NCBI RefSeq assembly: GCF_017355265.1
Contig: NZ_JADIJQ010000018.1
Location: 1-53,166 of the forward strand
Origin: Tessaracoccus sp. SD287
GTDB taxonomy: Bacteria; Actinomycetota; Actinomycetes; Propionibacteriales; Propionibacteriaceae
Direction: 5' to 3'
Length of the DNA: 53,166 nucleotides
A program made the position numbers and the translations under genes. Shown piece by piece: positions 27,432 to 35,769 of this stretch. Under the pieces are notes generated by a model. It saw only the letters and a list, made by a program, of their open reading frames with translations, was not told where the DNA came from and made no database searches. Position 1 is the stretch's first letter. Each line of letters begins with the position of its first letter.

Positions 27432-27582
27432 CGTGGTGGACCTTCCGAGGCGAGGTGCCGCGGGAGGCGGCGCATGCCCGGCAAGTTTATGGGCGACCCG
27501 CGCAGGGGTGCGACCCGACCCGGGCGGTGGACTGACTGTTGGTGACCCCTGTCCTGGCCGCCCGATCGGGCCACGGTGCCCC

Positions 27583-27651
27583 AGCAACGTGCACCCAGTG
27601 GGTGTTATCGGTCCAGAACGGCCAGATCAGGCCCACTGGATGCACGTTGCT
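27583..27651. repeat. Long inverted repeat (20-bp arms, 29-base loop)
   Basis: AGCAACGTGCACCCAGTGGG (27583-27602) and CCCACTGGATGCACGTTGCT (27632-27651) pair with one mismatch; imperfect pairing extends outward (tgcccc / gtgggca). It lies in the gap between the lipid-kinase stop and the MmpL start, both minus strand. No U tract and no open frame. Confidence 0.8.
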
Positions 27652-27678
27652 GTGGGCACAGGACCCTGCAACGGCGAA

Positions 27679-28587
27679 TCAGTCGTGGGTCACCCGGACG
27701 ACCAGGGCACCGGCGTCGATGGCGCTCCGCATCCGGCGCACCTGACCGACCGCGTCCCCGTCGATCTGGCCCGTGGGGGTCTTGTCGAAGATGGCTTCGG
27801 CCTCATGGCTGGTCCAGTGGCGCATCCGCTTGTGCCCCCTGCGGTGCCGGGTGGCGACGTCAGTCATCACGGCGGCCCACCCCAGCGGTCCCCGGGGGGA
27901 CAGCACCAGGGTGTCGAGGTGTCCGTCGTCCGGTTCGGCCTCGGGAACCAGCACCACCCCGCCGGTGAGGATCCCGCAGTTGCACACCATGTAGGAACGG
28001 GCCCGGTGGGAGCGACCGTCGGGGCCGGGCTCGTCATTGGTGACCCTGACCCGGAAGCCCTCGGCCAGCAGTGCCTTGGTGCCCGAGGCGACATAGGCGA
28101 ACCAGCCCACCAGCTTCTTCAGGTTCTCGTTGGTGTTGGCCATGGTGTCCCCGTCGACACCGACGCCGGCGACGACCAGGAACACCTCTTCGTCGTGGTC
28201 GTCGAACTGGACCAGTCCGACGTCGATCGGTCGGTCCTCGCCGCCGAGTGCCACCCGCAGCGCCGCCGCGAACCCGCCCAGCGGCAGGTTGAGGTTGCGG
28301 GCGAGCAGGTTGCCGGTGCCCTCGGGGATGATGCCCATCGGGATGCCGGTGCCCCGCAGTGCCGCGGCCACGAACCGGACGGTGCCGTCGCCGCCCATGG
28401 CGCAGACCAGGTCGGCCCCATCGTCGACCGCCTGACGGCCCATCGCGAAGCCGGGGTCGTCCGCCTCGGTCTCGAGCCAGCGGGGCTCCTCATAGCCGTA
28501 CTCGGCGCACAGCTCCGCGGCGAGCGACCTGCGCTCGTCCAGGTCGGTGATCTTGGTCGGGTTGTAGACGATCGTCACGGTCTTCAC
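27679..28587 (-). CDS. Diacylglycerol kinase-like lipid kinase
   Basis: A 302-residue protein with the DAGK/YegS catalytic fold: N-terminal TIVYNPTK (5-12), nucleotide motif MGGDGTVRFVA (64-74), IIPEGTGNLLARNLNLP (86-102), and GVGVDGDTMANT in the second domain. It probably phosphorylates diacylglycerol or a related lipid alcohol at the inner face of the membrane. The start is GTG 28587 with a TAGAGT box 7 bases upstream (leaderless layout). It is 49 bases from the carbamate kinase stop and is not obviously part of that operon. Confidence 0.9.
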   Translation of the reverse strand: MKTVTIVYNPTKITDLDERRSLAAELCAEYGYEEPRWLETEADDPGFAMGRQAVDDGADLVCAMGGDGTVRFVAAALRGTGIPMGIIPEGTGNLLARNLNLPLGGFAAALRVALGGEDRPIDVGLVQFDDHDEEVFLVVAGVGVDGDTMANTNENLKKLVGWFAYVASGTKALLAEGFRVRVTNDEPGPDGRSHRARSYMVCNCGILTGGVVLVPEAEPDDGHLDTLVLSPRGPLGWAAVMTDVATRHRRGHKRMRHWTSHEAEAIFDKTPTGQIDGDAVGQVRRMRSAIDAGALVVRVTHD

Positions 28588-28594
28588 GTTGTGG

Positions 28595-28600
28595 ACTCTA
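28595..28600 (-). promoter_or_regulatory. -10 box of leaderless lipid-kinase promoter
   Basis: TAGAGT on the minus strand, 7 bases before GTG 28587; no Shine-Dalgarno. Confidence 0.5.
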
Positions 28601-28636
28601 ACGGCTGGGGCACCGGTCGGGAGGGTGCTGCGGGTC

Positions 28637-29572
28637 TCAGTTGGGCAGGATCACCGTTCCGGCGTTCGCGGTGACAGCCTGGGTGATGTTGTCCAGTGCC
28701 GTGATCACCGACTTCGGCCCCCCGTTGCGGACGAAGCGCAGGGCGGCCTCGACCTTGGGACCCATCGAACCGCTCGCGAAATGGCCCTCGGCGGCGATCT
28801 GCTCCATCTCGGCCAACCGGACGGTGCCGACCTCACGCGCCTCGGGGGTTCCCCACCCGATGATGGCGTTCGGCACGTCGGTGGCGATCACCAGGACGTC
28901 GGCGCGCACCTGCTGGGCCAGCAGGGCGGCGGTCAGGTCCTTGTCGATGACTGCCTCGACGCCCTGCACCGTCCCGTCGTCCTTGCGGATGACCGGAATG
29001 CCGCCGCCACCGGAGGCGACCACCACGAAGTTGTTGGCCAGCAGCGACAGCATCGCCGGGGCATCCAGCACCTCCTGCGGGCTGGGGGAGGCCACCACGC
29101 GACGCCAGCCCTTCTCGCCGCGGTCCTCCCACTGCTGGCCGAAGCCGATCATGGCCTGGGCCTCGGCCTGGGGCAGGTAGCGTCCGACGGGCTTGGTGGG
29201 GGTGGTGAAGGCGGGGTCGAGGCGGTCGACCAGGGTGCGTGAGACCAGCGCGGCGACGTGGCGGCTGATGCCGCGGCGGGCCAGCGACGCCTCCAGGGCG
29301 TTGATGATGGTGAAGCCGATGGTGCCCTGGGTCTGCGCGCCGCACCAGTCCAGCGGCACCGGCGGCACCACCTTGGCGGCCAGTTCGTTCTTGACCAGCA
29401 GGTTGCCCACCTGGGGACCGTTGCCGTGGGTGATGACCACCTCGTGCTTGGCCTCGATCAAACCGGCAACCGATTCCATGGCGGCCTCGATGGCGCGGCG
29501 CTGGTCGTCGGGACGGGCGGCGCCGTCGGGTGCGGTCATGGCGTTGCCGCCCAGTGCCAGCAGAACTCTCAT
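28637..29572 (-). CDS. Carbamate kinase
   Basis: Catalyses carbamoyl phosphate + ADP to carbamate + ATP in the catabolic direction; carbamate decays to CO2 and ammonia. The 311-residue protein has LLALGGNAM (4-12), ITHGNGPQVGNLL (47-59), ASGGGGIPVI, the VIDKDL lysine motif, TDVPNAIIGWGTP, and FASGSMGPKVEAA. No arginine deiminase or ornithine carbamoyltransferase gene is nearby, so the carbamoyl phosphate source is not the arginine pathway here. An AllH-like carbamoyltransferase component at 52.4 kb is the obvious candidate partner. ATG 29572 has AGGAA upstream; the longer open frame is a shadow of the next gene. Confidence 0.96.
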   Translation of the reverse strand: MRVLLALGGNAMTAPDGAARPDDQRRAIEAAMESVAGLIEAKHEVVITHGNGPQVGNLLVKNELAAKVVPPVPLDWCGAQTQGTIGFTIINALEASLARRGISRHVAALVSRTLVDRLDPAFTTPTKPVGRYLPQAEAQAMIGFGQQWEDRGEKGWRRVVASPSPQEVLDAPAMLSLLANNFVVVASGGGGIPVIRKDDGTVQGVEAVIDKDLTAALLAQQVRADVLVIATDVPNAIIGWGTPEAREVGTVRLAEMEQIAAEGHFASGSMGPKVEAALRFVRNGGPKSVITALDNITQAVTANAGTVILPN

Positions 29573-29600
29573 GTCAGTTCCTTTCAGGACCTGTCGCGAA

Positions 29601-30479
29601 TCAGGTGGGTCGACGCCCGCGGATGGGGCGTTCGGGGGTGGCCGTGGCGGCCAGGTACTGCTGCCACGAGGTGGGACGGCGTCCCAGCAGCATGGCCAGC
29701 ACGTGCGCAGAGCCCACGAAACCGTGGGCGTCGTAGTAGGCGAACATCGCCAGCAGTTCCGAGGTGGCGGCCAGGTCGTCGGTGATGGCCGCAGCGGTGC
29801 GGGTGGCGGTGACCGGGAAGCCGAGCACCTCGCCGGCCTGGCCGGCCATGGTGTGGGCGTCGAGTTCCTCGGGGCCGGCCAGTTCGTAGGTGGCGTGCAC
29901 GTGGTCGCGGTCCAGCAGCACCGTGGCGCTGGCCTCGGCCACGTCGCGCAGGTCGACGTTGCTGAACGTGCGATCCAGCGAGTAGGGGACGGTGAGGTGC
30001 CCGTCGAGCACCGGCCCCAGCAGGTTCTGGAAGTAGGCGGCCGGCTGCAGGATCGTCCAGGCCAGACCACTGGTGCGCAGCAGGTGCTCGGCCTGGGCCT
30101 TGCGCAGGTGGTGCGGCATGGACGGGACGTAGGGGTGCATCACCGAGTGGAGGACGACCCGGTCCACCCCCGCCCGACGGGCCGCGGCGATGGTGCGGGC
30201 CAGCATTGGCACCTCGTCGACGCTGAGGTTCGGGGCGCTGTGGTGGATGGCGCGGACCCCGGCGCATGCCTCGTCCAGCCCGGCACCGGTGGCCGGGTCG
30301 ACCTGGACGAGTTCGACCCCGGCCGGTGCCCGTCCCCGGTGGCGTCCCCCGGCGGGGCGCCGGGTGGTGCCCCGCACCGGGACCCCCCGGGCCAGCAGGG
30401 CATGCGCCACCGCGGCGCCGGTCTTGCCGGTCACGCCCAGCACGAGTACTGGTGCGCCGGACGGTGCGGTGGTGGTCAC
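29601..30479 (-). CDS. NAD(P)-binding NmrA/atypical-SDR protein
   Basis: A ~292-residue Rossmann-fold protein of the NmrA/NAD(P)H-binding family. The N-terminal dinucleotide motif is VLVLGVTGKTGAAVAHALLA (about 12-31), followed by VRGTTRRP. Later pieces are VDRVVLHSVMHPYVPSM, AEHLLRTSGLAWTILQPAAY and VDLRDVAEASATVLL. No classical YxxxK catalytic pair is seen, so it may act as a redox sensor or isomerase rather than a dehydrogenase. GTG 30479 is chosen because CAGGAGGA lies just upstream. It sits between hyuB and the carbamate kinase gene on the same strand, with 35- and 28-base gaps. Function in the pathway is unknown. Confidence 0.85.
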   Translation of the reverse strand: MTTTAPSGAPVLVLGVTGKTGAAVAHALLARGVPVRGTTRRPAGGRHRGRAPAGVELVQVDPATGAGLDEACAGVRAIHHSAPNLSVDEVPMLARTIAAARRAGVDRVVLHSVMHPYVPSMPHHLRKAQAEHLLRTSGLAWTILQPAAYFQNLLGPVLDGHLTVPYSLDRTFSNVDLRDVAEASATVLLDRDHVHATYELAGPEELDAHTMAGQAGEVLGFPVTATRTAAAITDDLAATSELLAMFAYYDAHGFVGSAHVLAMLLGRRPTSWQQYLAATATPERPIRGRRPT

Positions 30480-30514
30480 ATGTCCTCCTGGCCCTGACGG
30501 GTGGTCCCGGTGGT

Positions 30515-32545
30515 TCACAGCCAGTCGACGACCGGCGCCTGACGGCCCTCGGGGTCAAGAGCAGCGAAGCCGGGGCCACGGTCGAAGAAGGGCTCCTCGC
30601 CGGTGCGGGCGTCGCGCAGTTCGCGTCGCAGCTGCTCGGTGGCAGCCTCGTCGACCTGCGGGTCGTCCTTGTCGCCGGAGGCAACCACGCCGTAGTCGGC
30701 GCGGGCACCCTCGAAGGAGACCTTGCCCCAGAGCAGGTCACGACGCACCTCGTCGATCGGACGATCCAGCGGGTCGCCCCAGCCGCCGCCACCGGTGGTG
30801 CGGATGCGGATGACCTCGCCGGCCTTGACCGGTTCGGTGTCGACCAGCGCCTCCAGTTCGCGCTCGTTGGGGCCGCCCGGGTCGATGGTCACCTCGAAGG
30901 GACGTCCCGCCTTGCCGCCCTTGACGCCCCAGCAGGCCAGGATCGAGCGGTCGGCGATGGACATGAAGTGGGCGTCCTTGAGCATGCGGATGTGCTTCTC
31001 GTAGCCCAGACCGCCGCGGTAGCGACCGGCGCCGCCGGAGTCGACGGCCAGACCCAGCCGCTCGACCAGGAACGGGAAGCGGCTCTCGGTGAACTCGGTG
31101 GGCAGGTTGCGGGAGTCGGGCACCACGTGGATGGTGTCCTCGCCATCGGAGTAGTAGCGACCACCCGAACCGCCGCCGAGGACCTCACGCATCAGGTAGT
31201 CGTTGCCGTCGCGGTCCTTGCCGTAGACACCGGTGTAGCGGATGGTCTCCTGGTCGGCGGGCATCTGCCCGTCCACGGCCTTGGCCACGACGCCGGCCAG
31301 CACGCCGAGCAGGCGCAGGATGACGAAGGTGCGGGCGTTGGTCGGGCCTGGGTAGATCGGGGTGAGCAGGGTGCCCTTCTCGGGGAAGCGCATCTCGATG
31401 AGCGGCACGATGCCCTCGTTGACGTCGAGCTCGCCCATCCGCTCGGGGGTGTCGGCCAGGTTGCGCAGGATCGGTGCCAGCCACTTCTTGAGGAAGTTGC
31501 CGCCGACGTAGTCACCGCAGTGGTTGATGGGGCCGGCGGCCTGGGCGGCGGTGCCGGTGAAGTCGATGATCAGGCGCGGGCCGTCGCCGGGGCCACCGGT
31601 GGCGGTCTTGGTGAGCGTGATCCGCTGGGTGTGCAGGGTGGGCTCGGCCACGCCGTCGTGTTCGGCGTAGTCCTCCCAGACGTACTGGCCGTCGGGGATC
31701 TTGGAGAGGATCTCGCGGCGGTAGATCTCGGTGGTGTTGTCCAGGATGGTGTCGAAGGCCGTCTCGACGGTCTCGCGGCCGTAGCGGGCGAACAGGTCGC
31801 TGAGCCGGCTGGCACCCATCAGGCAGGCCGAGCACTCGGCGTCCAGGTCGGCTGCCAACGAGTCGGGCATCCGCGAGTTGCGGGTCATGATGCGCAGCGC
31901 CGACTTGTTCGGCACCCCCGCGTCCCACAGCTTGATGGGCGGCACCGACAGGCCCTCCTCGTGGACGCTGGTCGCTCCCGAGGGCATCGACCCGGGACGG
32001 GCACCGCCAATGTCGTCGTGGTGGCCAAATGCCTGGACGAAGCAGACGACCTTGCCCTCGTGGAAGACGGGCACGGTGACGCACAGGTCGGGCAGGTGGC
32101 CGATACCGCCCTCGGACTCGTAGACGTCGTTGTGGAAGAAGACGTCGCCCTCGCGCATGGTCTCCAGCGGGAAGTCACGCACGATCGGGTGGACCAGGGC
32201 GGAGTAGGAGCGTCCGGTCAGCTTGCGCAGCTGGCGGTCGTGGATACCGGCCCGGAAGTCGTGGGCGTCGCGGATCATGGGAGAGCGCGAGGTGCGGGCG
32301 ATGGCGGTCTCGACCTCCATCTCGACGCTGGCCAGGGTGCCCTGGACGATCTCGACGACGATCGGGTCGACGGGGGTGCCCTCAGGCTGCAGGCGGTTGC
32401 CGTGCTCGTAGCTGGTGGGCAGGCCGGCCGGGTTGATGGGTTCGGCGGCGATGTAGGCCTCCAGGGCCTCGCCGGTGAGCGGCGCCAGGCCCAGCATGGA
32501 GCCGGAGTCGGTGGGGCGGGTGGTGCTCGCGGTGTCGGTGGTCAC
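30515..32545 (-). CDS. hyuB: Hydantoinase B/oxoprolinase-family subunit HyuB
   Basis: The 676-residue beta subunit of an ATP-dependent amidohydrolase/carboxylase of the 5-oxoprolinase, N-methylhydantoinase and acetone-carboxylase superfamily. Recognisable parts: DPIVVEIVQGTLASVEMEVE, TSRSPMIRDAHDFRAGI, GDVFFHNDVYESEGGIGHL, CFVQAFGHHDDIGGARPGSM, and the Gly-rich C-terminal TTGGGGWGDPLDRP. The GTG start overlaps the hyuA stop by four bases (GTGA), as expected for an alpha/beta complex made in equal amounts. Substrate is not readable; cyclic ureides or lactams are the family's usual targets. Confidence 0.9.
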   Translation of the reverse strand: MTTDTASTTRPTDSGSMLGLAPLTGEALEAYIAAEPINPAGLPTSYEHGNRLQPEGTPVDPIVVEIVQGTLASVEMEVETAIARTSRSPMIRDAHDFRAGIHDRQLRKLTGRSYSALVHPIVRDFPLETMREGDVFFHNDVYESEGGIGHLPDLCVTVPVFHEGKVVCFVQAFGHHDDIGGARPGSMPSGATSVHEEGLSVPPIKLWDAGVPNKSALRIMTRNSRMPDSLAADLDAECSACLMGASRLSDLFARYGRETVETAFDTILDNTTEIYRREILSKIPDGQYVWEDYAEHDGVAEPTLHTQRITLTKTATGGPGDGPRLIIDFTGTAAQAAGPINHCGDYVGGNFLKKWLAPILRNLADTPERMGELDVNEGIVPLIEMRFPEKGTLLTPIYPGPTNARTFVILRLLGVLAGVVAKAVDGQMPADQETIRYTGVYGKDRDGNDYLMREVLGGGSGGRYYSDGEDTIHVVPDSRNLPTEFTESRFPFLVERLGLAVDSGGAGRYRGGLGYEKHIRMLKDAHFMSIADRSILACWGVKGGKAGRPFEVTIDPGGPNERELEALVDTEPVKAGEVIRIRTTGGGGWGDPLDRPIDEVRRDLLWGKVSFEGARADYGVVASGDKDDPQVDEAATEQLRRELRDARTGEEPFFDRGPGFAALDPEGRQAPVVDWL

Positions 32546-34653
32546 TGTGCGGCCTCCTTGGTGATGATGAGGTTGGCGTGCTCGTCGACGCGGACGGTGA
32601 AGCCGGGGTGGACGGGGATCGTGGAGCCGAACTCCTCGATGATGGCCGGGCCGGTGAGGGTGTCACCGGCGAGCAGGTCCTCGCGCCAGTAGACACCGGC
32701 GGTGACCCGACCCTGGTCGGCGTCGAAGCAGACCTCGCGGCTGCTCTTGCGGGCGCGGGTCTCGACGTCGGCGGCACCGGCGCCGGACTCGATGGTGACG
32801 ACCTCGGGGCGCTTGATCGGGCCGATGCCCGAGACCCGCAGGTTGACCCATTCGACCTGCTGACTGTCGTCGCCGCGGAAGTCGTAGTTGTACAGCGCGC
32901 GGTGGGCGTCGTGGAAGGCGTCGGTGACCTGGTCGGCCCACTCGCGGGTGACCTCGCCGGCCGGGGCGTTGACCCGCACCTCAAAGGCCTGCCCGAAGTA
33001 GCGCAGGTCGACGCTGCGGGTGAAGACGTGGTCCGCTTCGGCGAAGCCTTCGTTGGTGAGCGCCTCGGTGGCGCGTTCGTGCAGATCAGCCAGCGTCTTC
33101 TCGACGGCGTCGAGGTCGAGGGTGAGGTCCTTGGCGACCTGGGTCTGCACGTAGTCGTTCTTGACGTCGACGGTGAGCAGGCCGAAGGCCGAGACGTTGC
33201 CGGGGTTCTGCGGGACGACCACCCCGGCCAGGTCGAGGATGTCGACCAGGCTGCAGGCCAGCAGTGAGCCGGAGCCGCCGAAGGTGGCCAGCATGAAGTC
33301 GCGGACGTCCAGGCCACGCTTGACCGAGATCTGGCGCAGGGCGTTGGCCTGGTTCCAGGCCGAGATCTCGAGGATGCCGGTGGCGGCCTTCTCGGGGCTC
33401 AGGCCCAGACGTTCGGCCAGCTCGGTGATGCCGCGTTCGGCGGCGTCGGTGTACAGCGGGATCTCGCCGCCCAGCAGGTGCGGTGGGATGCGGCCCAGGA
33501 AGACGTGGGCGTCGGTGATGGTCGGCTCGGTGCCGCCCTTGCCGTAGCACAGCGGGCCCGGGTCGGCGCCGGCCGAGTGGGGACCGACCTTGAGCTGACC
33601 CTCGGGGGTGGTCCAGGCGATGGAACCGCCGCCGGCACCCACGGTGACCACGTCGATCATCGGGATCTTGGACGGGTAGGCACCCACCGAACCCTCGGTG
33701 GTCAGCGCCGGTTCGCCGTCGATGACGACGGTCACGTCGGTGGAGGTGCCGCCGCCGTCGCAGGTGAGCACCTTGTCGAAGCCGGCGCGTCGGGCGATCA
33801 GGCCGGCGCCCAGGGCGCCCGCGGCCGGGCCGGACAGCACGGTGGTGATGGGCTGGTTGACGACCTCGTTGGCCGACAGCACGCCGCCGTTGGACTTCAT
33901 GATGTAGAAGGGGATGTGGCCGCCACCGGTGGCGCCGGTGAAGTCGTCCAGCCGGTCGTGGATGTTGGTGACGTAGCGCGAGACCTTGGGCTTGACGGCG
34001 GCGTCGACCAGGGTGGTCATCGAGCGCTCGTACTCGCGGTACTCGCGCAGCACCTCGCTGCTGATGGAGACGACCGCGTCGGGGTGCTCCTCGGTGAGGA
34101 TCTCGCGCATCCGCAGCTCGTGGGCCGGGTTGGCGTAGGCGTGCAGGAAGTTCACGCCCAGGGTGTTGATGCCCTTGTCACGGAACCAGCGGGCGGTGGC
34201 GCGGGCGCCGTCCTCGTCGAAGGGGCGCACCTCGTTGCCCTCGAAGTCCATCCGGCCCTCGACGGTCTTGACCAGGTCGGCCGGCACGATGCGCTCGGGC
34301 TTGACCCAGAAGTAGGAGTTGCCGTACCCGTCGGGAACGGCCTGGCGGGCGATCTCGAGGACGAACTCGTAGCCGGTGGTGGTGATGAAGCCGAGGACGT
34401 CGAGCTTGCCCTCGAGCAGCTGGTTGGTGGCCACGGTGGTGCCGTGGGAGACGGCGGTGATGTCGCTGCCGGTCGCTCCGAGGATGTCGAGCACCTTCTG
34501 CACCCCGTTGATGAACCCGTCGGCCGGGTTCGAGGGGGTCGAGGGAGTCTTGGTGGTGGTCAGGGTGCCGGCATCCTCGTCGAAGGCCACCACGTCGGTG
34601 AAGGTGCCTCCGGTGTCGATGCCGATGCGAATGCGTCGCGCTTCCTGCGTCAT
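32542..34653 (-). CDS. hyuA: Hydantoinase A/oxoprolinase-family subunit HyuA
   Basis: The 703-residue ATP-binding subunit paired with HyuB. The N-terminal Hydant_A_N fold begins IRIGIDTGGTFTDVVAFD (residues 8-25), with ITAVSHGTTVATNQLLEGK near 65-83. The ASKHA core has VLTCDGGGTSTDVTVVIDG, MIDVVTVGAGGGSIAW and ATFGGSGSLLA. The C-terminal domain carries TGPAIIEEFGSTIPV. The enzyme would couple ATP hydrolysis to opening or carboxylating a ring amide. A GGAAGGA Shine-Dalgarno precedes ATG 34653. Upstream are repeated GCCAAAGGGTGGG-like boxes that could be operators. Confidence 0.92.
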   Translation of the reverse strand: MTQEARRIRIGIDTGGTFTDVVAFDEDAGTLTTTKTPSTPSNPADGFINGVQKVLDILGATGSDITAVSHGTTVATNQLLEGKLDVLGFITTTGYEFVLEIARQAVPDGYGNSYFWVKPERIVPADLVKTVEGRMDFEGNEVRPFDEDGARATARWFRDKGINTLGVNFLHAYANPAHELRMREILTEEHPDAVVSISSEVLREYREYERSMTTLVDAAVKPKVSRYVTNIHDRLDDFTGATGGGHIPFYIMKSNGGVLSANEVVNQPITTVLSGPAAGALGAGLIARRAGFDKVLTCDGGGTSTDVTVVIDGEPALTTEGSVGAYPSKIPMIDVVTVGAGGGSIAWTTPEGQLKVGPHSAGADPGPLCYGKGGTEPTITDAHVFLGRIPPHLLGGEIPLYTDAAERGITELAERLGLSPEKAATGILEISAWNQANALRQISVKRGLDVRDFMLATFGGSGSLLACSLVDILDLAGVVVPQNPGNVSAFGLLTVDVKNDYVQTQVAKDLTLDLDAVEKTLADLHERATEALTNEGFAEADHVFTRSVDLRYFGQAFEVRVNAPAGEVTREWADQVTDAFHDAHRALYNYDFRGDDSQQVEWVNLRVSGIGPIKRPEVVTIESGAGAADVETRARKSSREVCFDADQGRVTAGVYWREDLLAGDTLTGPAIIEEFGSTIPVHPGFTVRVDEHANLIITKEAAQ

Positions 34654-34696
34654 GTGCGTCCTTCCATCAGCTGTGCTTTCAGAAGATTCAACTGGC

Positions 34697-34803
34697 TTGG
34701 CAGGGGTGATTCGCCGTCAACATCTGCCAAAGCAGGGGTGCGCCGCTGGGCAGTTTGGTGCGAATGCTGCCAAAGGGTGGGCATGAACCGCCAAAGGGTG
34801 GGG
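34697..34803. promoter_or_regulatory. Repeated CTGCCAAA boxes upstream of hyuA
   Basis: TTGGCAGGGGTG (34698-34709), CTGCCAAAGCAG (a palindrome-like box, 34724-34735), TGCCAAAGGGTGGG (from 34768) and GCCAAAGGGTGGGG (34790-34803) recur in the gap between the divergent hyuA and PH-like genes. The last two are direct repeats about 21 bases apart. The number and spacing suggest operators for an activator or repressor, but no regulator can be assigned. Confidence 0.4.
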
Positions 34804-34899
34804 ACCGTGCTGAGGTGGGTCGCGTCGGTACGGGGGTGGCCCTGGGCAGGGCCCTATCGTGATGATCAAGCCTGTGCTGAAGAGGCCGAAGATCAAGGA

Positions 34900-35433
34900 A
34901 TGAGGGACATGCGAATTCGCGTCCGCCGGGGACGGATAGTGGTCCGCGGGTCGTTGACTGGCTGGTGTTTTGACGCGTTGCCCATCGTGCTGTTCGCTGC
35001 CGCGTGGTGGTTCTGGGTCCCCGGTGGCACCCTCATGCCGCTGAAGGCCCTCGGGCCCGTGGCGGGCGTCGCCTTTGGTCTGTGGTGGTTGGTGGGGGCC
35101 CGATTAGTCGTTGATCCGCAAGCCGACCGCGTGACCTACGTGGGGCTGCTGAGTCGATCCGTCAGCCTGGGTGAGGTGGTGGGCGTGAATGTTGCGGGCC
35201 GTCTGCAGATGCGCCAGAACGTTCCTTGCCTGTTGCTGCGGACGACTGGGCGTTCGATCAAGTGTCGCGCAGTGAGTGCGCTGTTGACGTCACGGGTGCA
35301 CCAGACGGCGCGGGTGCTGCAGCGGGCCTTGGCGTCCGTGACCCCTGGTCGCCCGATCGCCCAAGACGAGGTCAAGAGGTGGAAGTTCGCGGTGCGTCCT
35401 GATCGGCCGGCGCAGAGAGGGCTACCAGACTGA
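34900..35433 (+). CDS. Small membrane protein with bacterial PH-like domain
   Basis: A 177-residue protein resembling actinobacterial bPH_6-type proteins. A basic N-terminus (RIRVRRGRIVVRG) is followed by two membrane helices (DALPIVLFAAAWWFWV and VAGVAFGLWWLVGA). The remaining domain begins ARLVVDPQADRVTYVGLLSR and has VPCLLLRTTGRSIKC. Role unknown. Starts at 34900 and 34909 are both ATG; AAGGA sits too close to the first and about 10 bases from the second. It is on the opposite strand to the catabolic genes and forms one edge of an accessory-looking patch. Confidence 0.65.
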   Translation: MRDMRIRVRRGRIVVRGSLTGWCFDALPIVLFAAAWWFWVPGGTLMPLKALGPVAGVAFGLWWLVGARLVVDPQADRVTYVGLLSRSVSLGEVVGVNVAGRLQMRQNVPCLLLRTTGRSIKCRAVSALLTSRVHQTARVLQRALASVTPGRPIAQDEVKRWKFAVRPDRPAQRGLPD

Positions 35434-35769
35434 GTCGTTCATGAGCCGACTTGTCTCGTAGGTGCATGTGCAGGTGCAGCGCGCCACTGCTCGTGCTCAC
35501 ATCCGATCTGCGGTATCACCCGGCCTCCCGGCATTTACCCGGCTGCGGCGGATTTACCCGGGTTCCAATGCGGGTAAATCCACCCGACCCGGGTGAATCG
35601 AGCCAGCCCGGGTAGATCGACTCCACCCGGATAGGCAGAGCCAGTTCTGGTGACGGTGTCACCTCACCGAGGTCGATGATGACGACTACGACCGGTACAC
35701 GCTCACCGGCGTGGATGGCCGCCCGAAAGCGACACCCCTGCCGGCCGGATCACCGGTGACCGAACTGGG
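35434..35769. other. Gene-free gap: repeats and a possible coding remnant
   Basis: The first part holds the locus B hairpin repeats (35533-35637). At about 35660-35780 (+) a stop-free stretch reads TEVDDDDYDRYTLTGVDG, then RPKATPLPAGSPVTELGY. It looks like natural protein but has a stop directly upstream, no start codon, and runs into the antisense of the fic gene. It may be a remnant of a displaced gene. No promoter recognised. Confidence 0.4.
35533..35637. repeat. Intergenic hairpin-repeat cluster, locus B
   Basis: Two TTTACCCGG units (35533, 35552) face GCGGGTAAATCC (35570), CCGGGTGAATCG (35589), CCGGGTAGATCG (35609) and a degenerate CCCGGATAG (35627). Spacing is close to 19 bases, and the central pair forms GATTTACCCG...CGGGTAAATC. 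Same family as loci A and C. Confidence 0.8.

Noticed and set aside
27583..27651. Insertion-sequence remnant or rho-independent terminator
   Set aside because: No transposase fragment, no flanking target duplication seen, and no U tract; kept only as an unexplained inverted repeat.
28637..29572. Arginine deiminase pathway as the role of carbamate kinase
   Set aside because: No arcA, argF/arcB or arcD homologue in the neighbourhood; the local genes concern ureides and pyrimidines.
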